Shown here in pieces: positions 42,801-51,603 of a stretch of 63,525 bases of DNA. Below the pieces are notes generated by a model. That model searched no databases. It saw nothing but the letters and a program-made list of their open reading frames with translations, and had not been told where the DNA came from. The stretch spans positions 1 through 63,525 of the forward strand of contig NZ_LRQV01000024.1 of the NCBI RefSeq assembly GCF_001567585.1, given 5' to 3'. The translations under genes and the position numbers were made by a program. Source of the stretch: Micromonospora rosaria. GTDB lineage: Bacteria > Actinomycetota > Actinomycetes > Mycobacteriales > Micromonosporaceae. Each line of letters opens with the position of its first letter. The first letter of the stretch is position 1.

Positions 42801-43919
42801 ATGCGGAGCACGGAGCAGCGACTGGCCGGCATCCGGGGTGGGGTGCCGCCCCGACGGCACAACGCCCGCACCATCGCCGCGCTGACCGGCAACCCGGGCT
42901 GCACCCGCCGGGCCGTGCTGGACAGCGCCGGGGTGGACAAGACCCGGCTGGCCGAGCGGATCGGCTTCCCGGCCCGGTTCGGCCAGTCCCGGTTCGCCAT
43001 CACCCGGGGCAACGCCTTCGAGGCCCAGCTCAAGGCCGACGGCGGTACGGAGTTGCTGCGGCTGGTCGCCGAGCGGCTCGGCGTACCGGTGCCGGAGTCG
43101 GCGAGCTGGACCGACCTCGGCGACGGCGCGGACGACACCCGGCACGACCTGGCCGCCCGCCAGCAGCGGTCGCGGGACCGGCTCCTCGCCGCCGTCCCGT
43201 CGCCCGAGGCCGACACGGCGGCGCTGTTCGACCATCCGCTGCTCGGGCTGGACGTGGCCGGGCAACGGGTGCACCTGGAACCGGACCTGGTCGCGGCCCG
43301 GCTCGCCGGCCGCTGGCACGTGGTCGAGATCAAGTCCTTCCCGGTGATCGACGGGCAGGCCGACCCGGCCAAGGTCGCCGCCGCCGCGATCCAGTCCGCC
43401 GTCTACGTGCTGGCGCTGCGCGACCTGCTCACCGCCGCCGGGCACGATCCCGGGCTGGTCGGCACCGACGTGGTCCTGGTCTGCCCCCGCGACTTCGGCA
43501 ACCAGCCGGTGGCGAGCCTGGTCGACGTGCGTAAGCAACTGCTGGTGCTGCGCCGCCAACTGGACCGGATGGCCCGCATCGACACACTGCTGGCCGGCGT
43601 ACCCGAGGACTTCACCGCCGACCCGCAGGCCGACCCGGCGACCCTGACCGCCGCGCTGACCAGGGTGGACGCCCGGTACGCGCCGGAGTGCCTGGCCACC
43701 TGCGAGCTGGCGTACTTCTGCCGGCACGAGACGCGCGGGCAGACCGGCGCGCTCGGCCGCCCGGTCCGGGAGGCGCTCGGCGGGGTCGCCACCGCCGCCG
43801 AGGCCCTGGCGCTGGCCGCCGGGGAGCGCGCCCCCGAGCCGGAGCAGGCCGAGGCCGCCGCGCTGCTGCGGGCCGCCGCCCAGTTGCGCGCCGACGCCCT
43901 GTCGGGACACCCCGGATGA
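42801..43919 (+). CDS. Cas4-like RecB-family nuclease with four-cysteine Fe-S site
   Basis: The 372-residue protein has the full PD-(D/E)XK RecB-type motif series: RGNAFEAQL (Glu 74), EPDL (Asp 162), VEIKSF (Glu 176, Lys 178) and the QSAVY motif (Gln 198, Tyr 202). Cysteines at about 34 and 297, 301 and 307 (one N-terminal plus C-x3-C-x5-C near the end) match the way Cas4 and AddB place the ligands of a 4Fe-4S cluster around the nuclease core. A DNA nuclease is therefore likely. No CRISPR array or cas genes are in the window. Its stop overlaps the start of an unknown protein (ATGA), so the two should act together. Confidence 0.75.
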   Translation: MRSTEQRLAGIRGGVPPRRHNARTIAALTGNPGCTRRAVLDSAGVDKTRLAERIGFPARFGQSRFAITRGNAFEAQLKADGGTELLRLVAERLGVPVPESASWTDLGDGADDTRHDLAARQQRSRDRLLAAVPSPEADTAALFDHPLLGLDVAGQRVHLEPDLVAARLAGRWHVVEIKSFPVIDGQADPAKVAAAAIQSAVYVLALRDLLTAAGHDPGLVGTDVVLVCPRDFGNQPVASLVDVRKQLLVLRRQLDRMARIDTLLAGVPEDFTADPQADPATLTAALTRVDARYAPECLATCELAYFCRHETRGQTGALGRPVREALGGVATAAEALALAAGERAPEPEQAEAAALLRAAAQLRADALSGHPG

Positions 43920-45418
43920 GTACGCTGCGCGCGCTGGCCCGTGCGCAGGCCCTCGCCACCGGGCGGGCCCAGCCGGTGGCGACCGTCCGGCACCTGCACC
44001 TGGCCGACCGACCGCTGGTGCTGGTGCCGCTGACGCTGGCCGGTGAGGCGAACGCCCCGCTCGCCGCCCTGGTCGGGGCGGCCCCGCAGGAGGCGCGGCT
44101 GCTGGTCGTCCCGCAGCCGCGCAACCGGGACCAGCGCTTCGCGTTCGCCGCCGAGCTGGCCTCGGTGGTGCTCTCCTGGATCGACGAGCACCGGGGCCCC
44201 ACCGAGGCGGTACCGGTCGACCGGGGCCGGGACGTCCGGCACCGGTACCTGGACGCGCCGCAGCTCGTGGTCCCCAACCCGGCCGGGGTGACCTTCCTGC
44301 GCCTCTTCGGCCGGTCCACCCGGTTCCGGCGCACCGACGGGGAGTACCCGGTGCATCCGTCGGTGCCGCTGCTCGGCCAGTGGCTGACCTTCTTCGCCGA
44401 GCGGGCCGAGCATCCCGGCTCGGCGGCCACCGTGGCGCTGACCGAGGCGTTGACCCTGCACTGGGCCACCGGCCAGTCGGTGGTGGAGGACCTGCACCTG
44501 CCGGCCCTGCTCGGCTGGCTCGACCCGCCGGCCGGGCTGGACGGGGCGCAGGCGGCGGCCCGCGCCGAGGACCCGTCGGTCTGCCCGCCGGCCGGGCCGG
44601 CCACCGACCCGGAGTTCGACAACACGCTCCTCGCCCCCGCGATGGCCGCGTACGACGCCGCCGGGGACGACCCGCACGCCCGCGAGGCGGCGTACGCGGA
44701 GCTGGCCCGGCTGCTGCGCGGCCAGCTCGCGCCGACCTGGGAGCTGGTCTGGCGCGGCCTGTCGCTGCTGCGCGCGCTGCCGGCCGGGGAGCGGGTGGCC
44801 GGCCGGTGGAGCGGGGACCGGGACGCGTTCACCGGGTACTGCGAGCACGTCGACGCCGGGGGCGGCCCGCAGCCCCGCCGGGACGGGGCGGTCGCCGCCG
44901 CGCAGCGCCTGCACCGGCTGGAACGGGCGCTGACCTCGTACGCGGTCCAGCGCGCCTACGACGACCCGCTGGTGATGGCCGAGTACCGGCTGACCGGAGA
45001 GGCCTTTGTCGGGGAGGTGACCCTGGCCGACCCGCACCGGATCGACGACAGCGGGAAACGCCCGGTGTTGCGCCCCCGGATCCAGGTGGTCACCACCGAG
45101 CCGGTGCTGGTGCCGGTCGGCGCGACCCTGACCTCGCCGACCCGGCCGGGGCAGAAGGCCCGGGTGGTCTTCGTGACCCCGACCGCCGGGGCGAAGACCG
45201 AGGTGGTGCTGGAGCTTTCCGGTGGCATGGGGCGGGGCCGGACGGCGGCCCCCGGCACCGTGCCCGAGGTGGGCGAACGGCTCTGCTACACCACGCTCGG
45301 CGACACCTTCCTGCCCGCCCCGGCGTTCCCCGCCACCGAGGAGACCCCGTGGACGCACGGCGGCCCGCCGGCCCCGCGCGAGCCGTTCGACGCCGACCTC
45401 GCGGCGCACCCCCGCTGA
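43916..45418 (+). CDS. unknown partner protein of the Cas4-like nuclease
   Basis: The 500-residue protein has no motif I can name. Residues 1-150 include two short beta-rich stretches (RPLVLVPLTLAGEANAPLAAL, EARLLVVPQPRNRDQRFAFAAEL); the middle is helical (about 150-350); and residues about 370-470 look like a beta-barrel or OB-fold (FVGEVTLADPHRIDD, VLVPVGATLTSPTRPGQKARVVFVTP, TKTEVVLELSGG-like). No Walker motif, signal peptide or membrane helix is seen. It is coupled to the nuclease gene by an ATGA overlap. A nucleic-acid-binding partner is a reasonable guess only. Confidence 0.6.
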   Translation: MSTLRALARAQALATGRAQPVATVRHLHLADRPLVLVPLTLAGEANAPLAALVGAAPQEARLLVVPQPRNRDQRFAFAAELASVVLSWIDEHRGPTEAVPVDRGRDVRHRYLDAPQLVVPNPAGVTFLRLFGRSTRFRRTDGEYPVHPSVPLLGQWLTFFAERAEHPGSAATVALTEALTLHWATGQSVVEDLHLPALLGWLDPPAGLDGAQAAARAEDPSVCPPAGPATDPEFDNTLLAPAMAAYDAAGDDPHAREAAYAELARLLRGQLAPTWELVWRGLSLLRALPAGERVAGRWSGDRDAFTGYCEHVDAGGGPQPRRDGAVAAAQRLHRLERALTSYAVQRAYDDPLVMAEYRLTGEAFVGEVTLADPHRIDDSGKRPVLRPRIQVVTTEPVLVPVGATLTSPTRPGQKARVVFVTPTAGAKTEVVLELSGGMGRGRTAAPGTVPEVGERLCYTTLGDTFLPAPAFPATEETPWTHGGPPAPREPFDADLAAHPR

Positions 45419-45427
45419 CCACGCTCC

Positions 45428-45466
45428 CGCCCGGCCGCCGGCCGGGAACGCCGGTACGGCCGGGCG
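45428..45466. terminator. possible bidirectional terminator
   Basis: CGCCCGGCCG (45428-45437) is complementary to 45457-45466, with a further GGCCGCCGGCC-type hairpin inside, in the 49-nt gap between convergent genes. Confidence 0.45.
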
Positions 45467-45467
45467 G

Positions 45468-47021
45468 TCAGGCCGGGGGAGCCGCGGGCGGGGGTTCCGG
45501 CGGCAGCCCGGGGGCGAGCCGGCGCAGCGAGGTGAACGTCGGCAGCAGCGCGTCGTACAGCTCCTCGTGCAGTGGCAGCAGGGCCGCGTAGGTGGCGGCG
45601 GCGGCCGGATCGGGGGTGACCGTCTCGGCGATCTCGACCAGGTCGGCGGCGACGTCGACGGAGGGGACCAGCCCCAGCGCCTGCATGCCGAGCAGGGCCG
45701 CGCCGAACCCGGAGCCCTCGTGCCCGGCCGGGAACCGGACCGGCAGGCCGAGCGCGTCGGCGAGCATCTGCCGCCACAGCGGGCTGCGCGCGAAGCCGCC
45801 GCTGGCCCGGACCTCCCGGACCTCGTTGCCGGCGGCCCGCACCGAGCGCAGCACCACGGCAAGCTGCTGGCACACCCCCTCCAGCGCCGCCCGGACGAGG
45901 TGTTCGCGCCGGTGGCCGTGGGTCAGCCCGACGTACGCCCCGCGCGCCAGTGAACTCCAGTGCGGGGCCCGCTCGCTGAGCAGGTACGGCAGCATGATCA
46001 GCCCGCCGGAGCCGACCGGGGCGCGGGCGGCCAGCGCGAGCAGCTCCTCCTCGGTCTGCTCGGCCAGCTCCGGGGCGAGGGCGTCGCCGGCCCAGCCGAG
46101 CACGATGCCGCCGTTGTTCACCGCCCCGCCGACCACCCACCGGTGCTCGGTCAGCGCGTAGCAGAACACCCCGCCGAGCGGGTCGACGGCGGGCTGCTCG
46201 ACCATCACCCGCAGCGCCCCGCTGGTGCCGATGGAGCAGGCGAGGACGCCGGGGCGGACCGCGCCCAGACCGAGGTTGGCCAGCGGACCGTCGCCGGCGC
46301 CGACCACCACCGGGGTCTGTGCCGGCAGGCCGGTGGCGCGGGCCGCCCCGGGGGTGAGGCCGGGCAGCACGGTGGTGGTGGGGACCAGCCGGGGCAGCTT
46401 CGCGGCGGTGATGCCCGCGATCTCCAGCGCCTCGGGGTCCCAGTCCAGCCGGTGGATGTCGAGCAGCCCGGTGCCGGAGGCGAGCGAGTGGTCGGTGACC
46501 AGCTCGCCGCAGAGCCGGAGCAGGAGCAGGTCCTTGATGCCGACCCAGCGGGCGACCCGCGCGAAGACCTGCGGCTTCTGCTCGGCGTACCAGACCAGTT
46601 TGGGCAGGGGGGCCATCGGGTGCACGGGGGTGCCGGTGCGCCGGTGCAGGGCCAGCCCGTTCGCGGCCACCCGCAGCCGTTCGGCCTGCCCGCTCGCGCG
46701 GGCGTCGGCCCAGGTGACGACCGGGGTGAGCGGGTTGTCGTCGGCGTCCAGCCCGATCAGGCTGTGCATCGCCGAGCTGAACGACAGCCCGGCGACCGGC
46801 CCGGCCAGCCCGGCCGCCACCGTCCGGACGGTCTCCAGCACGGCGGCGTGGATCAGGTCGAAGTCCTGTTCGGCCCGGCCGGGCAGCGGGGCGTCGAGCG
46901 GGTACCCGACGGCGTGCGTGCCGAGTTGCCGGCCGTCGGTGTCGTACGCCACGGCCTTGGTGCTGGTGGTGCCGATGTCGACGCCGATCACCACCTGCCG
47001 GCCGTTGCCGGGGTCGTCCAC
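45468..47021 (-). CDS. gntK: FGGY-family gluconokinase
   Basis: The 517-residue protein is a complete FGGY sugar kinase with the phosphate-1 loop VIGVDIGTTSTKAVAYD near the N-terminus, LACSIGTSGALRV as phosphate 2, and the C-terminal EVRASGGFARSPLWRQMLADALGLPVRFP. SFSSAMHSLIGLD and the TWADARASG segment are typical of bacterial gluconokinases of this fold, so gluconate is the most likely substrate, giving 6-phosphogluconate; xylulose or other polyols are not excluded. GTG 47021 has CAGGAGA 5 nt upstream. No gluconate permease or regulator is adjacent. Confidence 0.8.
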   Translation of the reverse strand: MDDPGNGRQVVIGVDIGTTSTKAVAYDTDGRQLGTHAVGYPLDAPLPGRAEQDFDLIHAAVLETVRTVAAGLAGPVAGLSFSSAMHSLIGLDADDNPLTPVVTWADARASGQAERLRVAANGLALHRRTGTPVHPMAPLPKLVWYAEQKPQVFARVARWVGIKDLLLLRLCGELVTDHSLASGTGLLDIHRLDWDPEALEIAGITAAKLPRLVPTTTVLPGLTPGAARATGLPAQTPVVVGAGDGPLANLGLGAVRPGVLACSIGTSGALRVMVEQPAVDPLGGVFCYALTEHRWVVGGAVNNGGIVLGWAGDALAPELAEQTEEELLALAARAPVGSGGLIMLPYLLSERAPHWSSLARGAYVGLTHGHRREHLVRAALEGVCQQLAVVLRSVRAAGNEVREVRASGGFARSPLWRQMLADALGLPVRFPAGHEGSGFGAALLGMQALGLVPSVDVAADLVEIAETVTPDPAAAATYAALLPLHEELYDALLPTFTSLRRLAPGLPPEPPPAAPPA

Positions 47022-47253
47022 GCCACTCTCCTGACGCCGCCTCGTGCCGGACGACGACTCCGCCGGTCGCGGGTGACGTTACCGACTCGTCGCCGTCCGC
47101 ACCGACCGGGCCCCGCTGTCCGGTTTGGCGGTATCAACCTTTGTGTTGGTTTTAGTCGCTGTTCGGGTAATTGACGGTTCGGTGCCCGGTAGCTCCCGGT
47201 GGTTCCCCTCGTTGATCAGGGCGACACCCCGGTGACGCGGCGGAGGAGTCGGC

Positions 47254-48429
47254 ATGACGAAGACTGATTCGACGGGTACCTGGCGTTACCGGTGGGCACA
47301 CCGGCACAACGAGCGGCTGCGGCAGGCGTACCGGGCCGACGAGCTGGCCTGGCGGCAGCGCGACGGGGAACTGCGGCGGCTGCGGGCCGTGGCGGCCGGC
47401 TTCGGCGGCGACCCCGGCCCGGACCCCGGACTGCCGCTGGCCCTGGCCCCCGACGAGCGGGTCCACTGGGCGGTGCCCGCCGCCCGGCTGGTCGAGGTAC
47501 GGCACGCCGTCGTCCTGCCCGCCCCAGAACTCACCGTCACCCTCGGCGCCCCGCCCCGGCGTACCCGCCGGCCGGACGGGGTCCGGGTCGCCGACACCGG
47601 CCTCGCCGTGGTCACCAACCGCCGGTTGGTGCTGCTCGGCGGGCGCGGCCGGCGCGACTGGGCGTACGGCCGGATGACCGGGCTGGCCCACGACCCGGCG
47701 GCGCCCGTCACGCTGATCCAGGTCCTCGACCGGCGGGCCGCCTCCGGGCTGCTGCTGCCGCCGGCCGCGGCGGCGGAGTTCCGGTTCACCCTGACCCTGG
47801 CCTTCGCCGACGCGATCGAGCAGCGCCCGGCGATCGTCGCGCAGCTCGACGAGCTGATCGCCGAGCACGCCCAGGCGCGGCCGTTCCGGCCGGAGATCGC
47901 CACCCCGGCGCAGGCCCGGCTCACCGCCCGGGTGCCCGGTGGACGCCGGACCGTCGCGGTCGCGGCGGCCGGCGCGCTGCTGGTCCCCGCCGTGCTGCTG
48001 GACTCCGACCCGCCGGTCAGCCCCGGCATCGAGGTCGCGGTCGCCGCCACCCCGCACGCCGTCCCCGCCGCCCCGGCGGCCGGGAGCCGCCGCCCCGACC
48101 GGTCCGCCGCTGCGGACGCTCCCTCCCCGGAGGTCACCGCGACGCGGGTGGCCCGGTCACCGAAACCCCGCCGCGCCACCGGGGCGACCCCGTCCGCCCG
48201 GGACCGGTTCTGCGGCGCCCCGCGCAACCCGTTCGGGTACGACTACTGCGGCGGCGAGCGGGTCCACCACCCCGACGAGGCGATCTGCGCGTGGTTCTCC
48301 TGTGGGCAGGACTTCTGGCTCGGCGAGGGCTACCTGGTGCAGTGCCGGGACGGCTCGGTCAGCCTCTCCGGCGGCCAGCCGGACGCCTGCGCCCGGCACC
48401 GGGGCGTGCGCCGTACCGTCTGGTCCTGA
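47254..48429 (+). CDS. membrane protein with cysteine-rich outer domain, unknown
   Basis: The 391-residue protein has a basic N-terminus, a soluble domain (about 40-220) with VTNRRLVLLGGRGRRDWAYGRMTGLAHD, a motif seen in membrane-bound PH-like domains, then one membrane helix (about 231-246, VAVAAAGALLVPAVLL), a Pro/Ala-rich linker and a C-terminal domain of about 75 residues with six cysteines and many aromatic residues (FCGAP-FGYDYC-AICAWFSC-VQC-DAC). Three disulfides outside the cell are likely. No homologue of known role comes to mind. ATG at 47254 has CGGAGG upstream. Confidence 0.65.
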   Translation: MTKTDSTGTWRYRWAHRHNERLRQAYRADELAWRQRDGELRRLRAVAAGFGGDPGPDPGLPLALAPDERVHWAVPAARLVEVRHAVVLPAPELTVTLGAPPRRTRRPDGVRVADTGLAVVTNRRLVLLGGRGRRDWAYGRMTGLAHDPAAPVTLIQVLDRRAASGLLLPPAAAAEFRFTLTLAFADAIEQRPAIVAQLDELIAEHAQARPFRPEIATPAQARLTARVPGGRRTVAVAAAGALLVPAVLLDSDPPVSPGIEVAVAATPHAVPAAPAAGSRRPDRSAAADAPSPEVTATRVARSPKPRRATGATPSARDRFCGAPRNPFGYDYCGGERVHHPDEAICAWFSCGQDFWLGEGYLVQCRDGSVSLSGGQPDACARHRGVRRTVWS

Positions 48430-48455
48430 CCCCGCCGACCGGTCGCGTCCGGCGG

Positions 48456-48923
48456 TCAGTCGTCGGCGCGGGGGTGGCCCAGCATCAGGTCGGCCAGGCG
48501 GCGCAGCGCCGGTGCGGCGGCGAGCAGGTCCCGCCGGTCCGGCTCGGGCAGCTCGTCGAGCGCGGCGGCGAGCAGGTCCCGCCGGTACCGCCCGTACCAG
48601 GCGGTCCGCTGCCGGGCCTCGTCGGTGAGGGTCAGCCGGACGATCCGCCGGTCGGCGGGATCCCGGTCGCGGTGCAGCAGGCCGGCGGCGGTCAGCTCAC
48701 CGACCAGGGTGCTGACCGTGTTGGCGGCGGTGCCGAGCCGCTCGGCGACCTCCTTCACCCCGATCCCGGGCCGCCGCTGGACCAGCCGGAGCAGCTCCAC
48801 CTGGGCGTCCGGCAGGGCGGCCCGACCGGAGCGCTGGACCGCCCGCCGGCGCAGCACCCGGTGCAGGTCACCCACGGCGCCGCCGAGCTGGTCGACGCTG
48901 TCCTCGTCCGTCACGTCACTCAT
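48456..48923 (-). CDS. MarR-family transcriptional regulator
   Basis: The 155-residue protein has the MarR winged helix: VELLRLVQRRPGIGVKEVAERLGTAANTVSTLVGELTAAGLLHRDRDPADRRIVRLTLT. The DRRIVRL wing is typical. MarR proteins repress neighbouring efflux genes until a ligand binds; here the gene is divergent from a Bcr/CflA transporter with only 68 nt between, so that transporter is the likely target. The start ATG 48923 is chosen over an upstream ATG because it gives a normal N-terminus. Confidence 0.9.
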   Translation of the reverse strand: MSDVTDEDSVDQLGGAVGDLHRVLRRRAVQRSGRAALPDAQVELLRLVQRRPGIGVKEVAERLGTAANTVSTLVGELTAAGLLHRDRDPADRRIVRLTLTDEARQRTAWYGRYRRDLLAAALDELPEPDRRDLLAAAPALRRLADLMLGHPRADD

Positions 48924-48938
48924 CTCACACCACAACTA

Positions 48939-48952
48939 CTCTGACTACAGAG
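48939..48952. promoter_or_regulatory. probable MarR operator
   Basis: CTCTGACTACAGAG has perfect 5-bp arms around ACTA and lies in the divergent spacer between the MarR gene and its transporter. An ACTAC direct repeat overlaps it. Confidence 0.5.
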
Positions 48953-48991
48953 ATATCTTGTCCGGAACGAGAACGTACCGGAGGCCCCCGC

Positions 48992-50227
48992 ATGTCCACC
49001 GTCGCGCCACCCGCGCCGAGCGCCCCGCGGATCATCCCACCCACCGGCCGGGCCGGCGTGACCCTGCTGGTGCTGCTCGGCCTCATGACGGCGGTCGGCC
49101 CGCTCTCGCTCGACATGTACCTGCCGGCGTTCCCGCTGATGACCGGGGACCTCGCCGCCACCCAGGCGCAGGTCCAGCTCTCCCTGACCACCTGTCTGGT
49201 CGGCATGGCCGTCGGGCAACTCGTCACCGGGCCGCTCAGCGACCGCTGGGGCCGGCGCACCCCGGCCCTGATCGGGCTCGGCGGGTACGTCCTGCTCTCC
49301 CTGGTCTGCGCGCTCGCCCCCTCCGCGCCCGCGCTCGCCGCCCTCCGGTTCGGGCAGGGCTTCGCCGGCGGGATGGGCGTGGTGGTGGCCCGCGCCGTCG
49401 TCCGGGACCTCTACGCGGGGCGGGCCGCCGCGAAGTACTTCTCCCGGCTCACGCTGATCTTCGGCATCGCCCCGGTGGCCGCCCCCGCCATCGGCAGCCT
49501 GGTGCTGCGGGTCGGCTCCTGGCGTACCGTCTTCGTCACCCTCGCCGGGATCGGGCTGCTGCTCGCCCTCGCCGTCGCCCGTTGGCTGCCGGAGACCCTG
49601 CCCGCCGCCCGGCGCGACTCCGGCGGCCCGGCCGATCTCGGCCGGGTGGTCGGCGCGCTGCTCACCGACCGGGTCTACCTCGGGTACGCGGTCACCCAGG
49701 GGCTCGCCTTCGCCAGCCTCTTCGCCTACATCTCCGGCTCGTCCTTCGTCTTCCAGGACGTCTTCGGCCTCTCCGTCACGGCGTTCACCGTCATCTTCGG
49801 GGTCAACGCGTGCGGGCTGGTCGTGATGGGGCAGCTCAACGCCCGGCTGCTCGACCGGTTCCACCCCCGGACACTGATCGTCGGCACCCTCGCCGCCAGC
49901 ACCGTGGCCGCCCTGGCGACCCTGACCGGGGCGCTCACCACGACGGTCGCCCTGGTCGTCGTCGCGCTCTTCGTCTTCGTCGGCTCGCTCGCCATGGTCA
50001 TGCCCAACGGCACCGCCCTCGCGCTGGACCGGCACCCCGCGCACATCGGTACCGCCGCCGCCCTGCTCGGCGCGATCCAGTCGGTGATCGGCGCGCTCGC
50101 CGCGCCGGTGGTCGGGCTCGGCGGGGAGGGCAGCGCCGTACCGATGACCGTGGTGATGTGCGCGGCGGCCGGACTCTCCCTCCTCGTCGTCCTCACCATG
50201 GCCCGCCCCGACCGTCGCGCCGCCTAG
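48992..50227 (+). CDS. Bcr/CflA-type multidrug MFS transporter
   Basis: The 411-residue protein has 12 helices and opens with the Bcr/CflA pattern LLVLLGLMTAVGPLSLDMYLPAFPLM, followed by motif A LVTGPLSDRWGRRTPALIGL and the later FRFGQGFAGGMGVVVARAVVRDLYAG-like stretch. Members export bicyclomycin, chloramphenicol and other drugs by proton exchange. ATG at 48992 has CGGAGG upstream. It is controlled most probably by the divergent MarR protein. Confidence 0.92.
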   Translation: MSTVAPPAPSAPRIIPPTGRAGVTLLVLLGLMTAVGPLSLDMYLPAFPLMTGDLAATQAQVQLSLTTCLVGMAVGQLVTGPLSDRWGRRTPALIGLGGYVLLSLVCALAPSAPALAALRFGQGFAGGMGVVVARAVVRDLYAGRAAAKYFSRLTLIFGIAPVAAPAIGSLVLRVGSWRTVFVTLAGIGLLLALAVARWLPETLPAARRDSGGPADLGRVVGALLTDRVYLGYAVTQGLAFASLFAYISGSSFVFQDVFGLSVTAFTVIFGVNACGLVVMGQLNARLLDRFHPRTLIVGTLAASTVAALATLTGALTTTVALVVVALFVFVGSLAMVMPNGTALALDRHPAHIGTAAALLGAIQSVIGALAAPVVGLGGEGSAVPMTVVMCAAAGLSLLVVLTMARPDRRAA

Positions 50228-50260
50228 GGCGTTGTCGGACCCGGCTGGTGTGATGGCCCG

Positions 50261-51523
50261 GTGGGAGAGTCCGAGGTACGCCGCACCGTCGAGACGGCCT
50301 GGCGGATGGAGGGCGGCCGGGTCGTCGCCGCCGTCGCCGCGATCGTCGGCGACGTCGGCCAGGCCGAGGAACTGGCCCAGGACGCGGTGCTCGCCGCGCT
50401 CGAACAGTGGCCGCGCGACGGCGTGCCGGCCAACCCCGGGGCCTGGTTGACCACGGTCGGCAAGCGGCGGGCGCTCGACGCGGTGCGCCGCCGGCAGACC
50501 CGGGACCGTACCCTCGCCGAGCTCGGCCGGGGCCTCGACGAGCAGGTCACCGAGGACTTCGACGCCGCCGTCGAGGAGCGGATCGAGGACGACCTGCTCC
50601 GGCTGGTCTTCGTGGCCTGCCACCCGGTGCTCAGCCCGATCGCCCGCGCGGCGCTCACCCTGCGGCTGGTCGGCGGGCTGACCACCGGGGAGATCGCCCG
50701 CGCCTTCCTCACCACCGAGGCCACCGTCGGGCAGCGGATCACCCGGGCCAAGCAGACCCTCGCCAGCGCCGGGGTGCCGTTCGAGGTGCCCGGCCCCACC
50801 GAGCGCGCCGACCGCCTCGACTCGGTGCTGGAGGTCGTCTACCTGATCTTCAATGAGGGGTACGCGGCCACCGCCGGTGACGACTGGATGCGCCCCGCCC
50901 TCTGCCAGGAGGGGCTGCGCCTGGCCCGGCAGGTGCAGGGGCTGATGCCCGACGAGCCCGAGGTGCACGGGCTGGCCGCGCTGCTGGAGATCCAGGCGTC
51001 GCGCACCGGCGCGCGTACCGGCCCGGACGGCGAGCCGATCCTCCTCGACGACCAGGACCGCAGCCGCTGGGACCGGCTGCTCGTCCGGCGCGGCCTGGCC
51101 GCCCTCGACCGGGCCCGCAGTCTCCGGGAGCCGGCCGGCCACCCCGGCCGGTACGTCCTCCAGGCCGAGATCGCCGCCTGCCACGCGCGGGCGCGTACCC
51201 CGCCGGAGACCGACTGGGCGCGGATCGCGGCCTGCTACGCGGAGCTGGCCCGGGTGGTGCCCTCGCCGGTGGTGGAGCTGAACCGGGCCGTCGCCGTCGC
51301 CTACGCCGAGGGCCCCGCCGCCGGCCTGGCCCTGGCCCGGCGGCTGGCCGACGAGCCGGCGCTGGCGCACTACCACCTGCTGCCCAGCGTCCTCGGGGAC
51401 CTGCTCGCCAAGCTCGGCCGGCACGCGCAGGCGCGGGTCGAGTTCGAGCGGGCCGCCGCGCTCACCGGCAACGCCCGGGAACGGGCGCTGCTGCTCGACC
51501 GGGCCGCCGCCTGCGACCGGTAG
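50261..51523 (+). CDS. ECF42-type RNA polymerase sigma factor with long C-terminal extension
   Basis: The 420-residue protein has region 2 (VVAAVAAIVGDVGQAEELAQDAVLAALEQW) and region 4 (LTLRLVGGLTTGEIARAFLTTEATVGQRITRAKQTL), then about 230 residues of helical extension with DSVLEVVYLIFNEGY, LCQEGLRLARQVQGLMPDEPEVHGLAALLEIQASR and TPPETDWARIAACYAEL, i.e. the DUF6596/TPR-like part of ECF42 sigma factors. In that group the extension is needed for activity and no anti-sigma factor is used. The next gene encodes the DGPF-domain protein that usually accompanies ECF42, so the pair is typical. Confidence 0.92.
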   Translation: MGESEVRRTVETAWRMEGGRVVAAVAAIVGDVGQAEELAQDAVLAALEQWPRDGVPANPGAWLTTVGKRRALDAVRRRQTRDRTLAELGRGLDEQVTEDFDAAVEERIEDDLLRLVFVACHPVLSPIARAALTLRLVGGLTTGEIARAFLTTEATVGQRITRAKQTLASAGVPFEVPGPTERADRLDSVLEVVYLIFNEGYAATAGDDWMRPALCQEGLRLARQVQGLMPDEPEVHGLAALLEIQASRTGARTGPDGEPILLDDQDRSRWDRLLVRRGLAALDRARSLREPAGHPGRYVLQAEIAACHARARTPPETDWARIAACYAELARVVPSPVVELNRAVAVAYAEGPAAGLALARRLADEPALAHYHLLPSVLGDLLAKLGRHAQARVEFERAAALTGNARERALLLDRAAACDR

Positions 51524-51603
51524 AAAAAATCTTCGCGGCGGATGTCGGATCCGGGTCGGCCCGATCGACGGGTCAGTGGAAGCCACGACGAGAGGAACCC
51601 GCG

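Noticed and set aside
42801..45418. CRISPR-Cas locus because of the Cas4-like protein
   Set aside because: No direct-repeat array and no cas1, cas2 or effector gene occur anywhere in the window; RecB-type nucleases with Fe-S sites also occur outside CRISPR.
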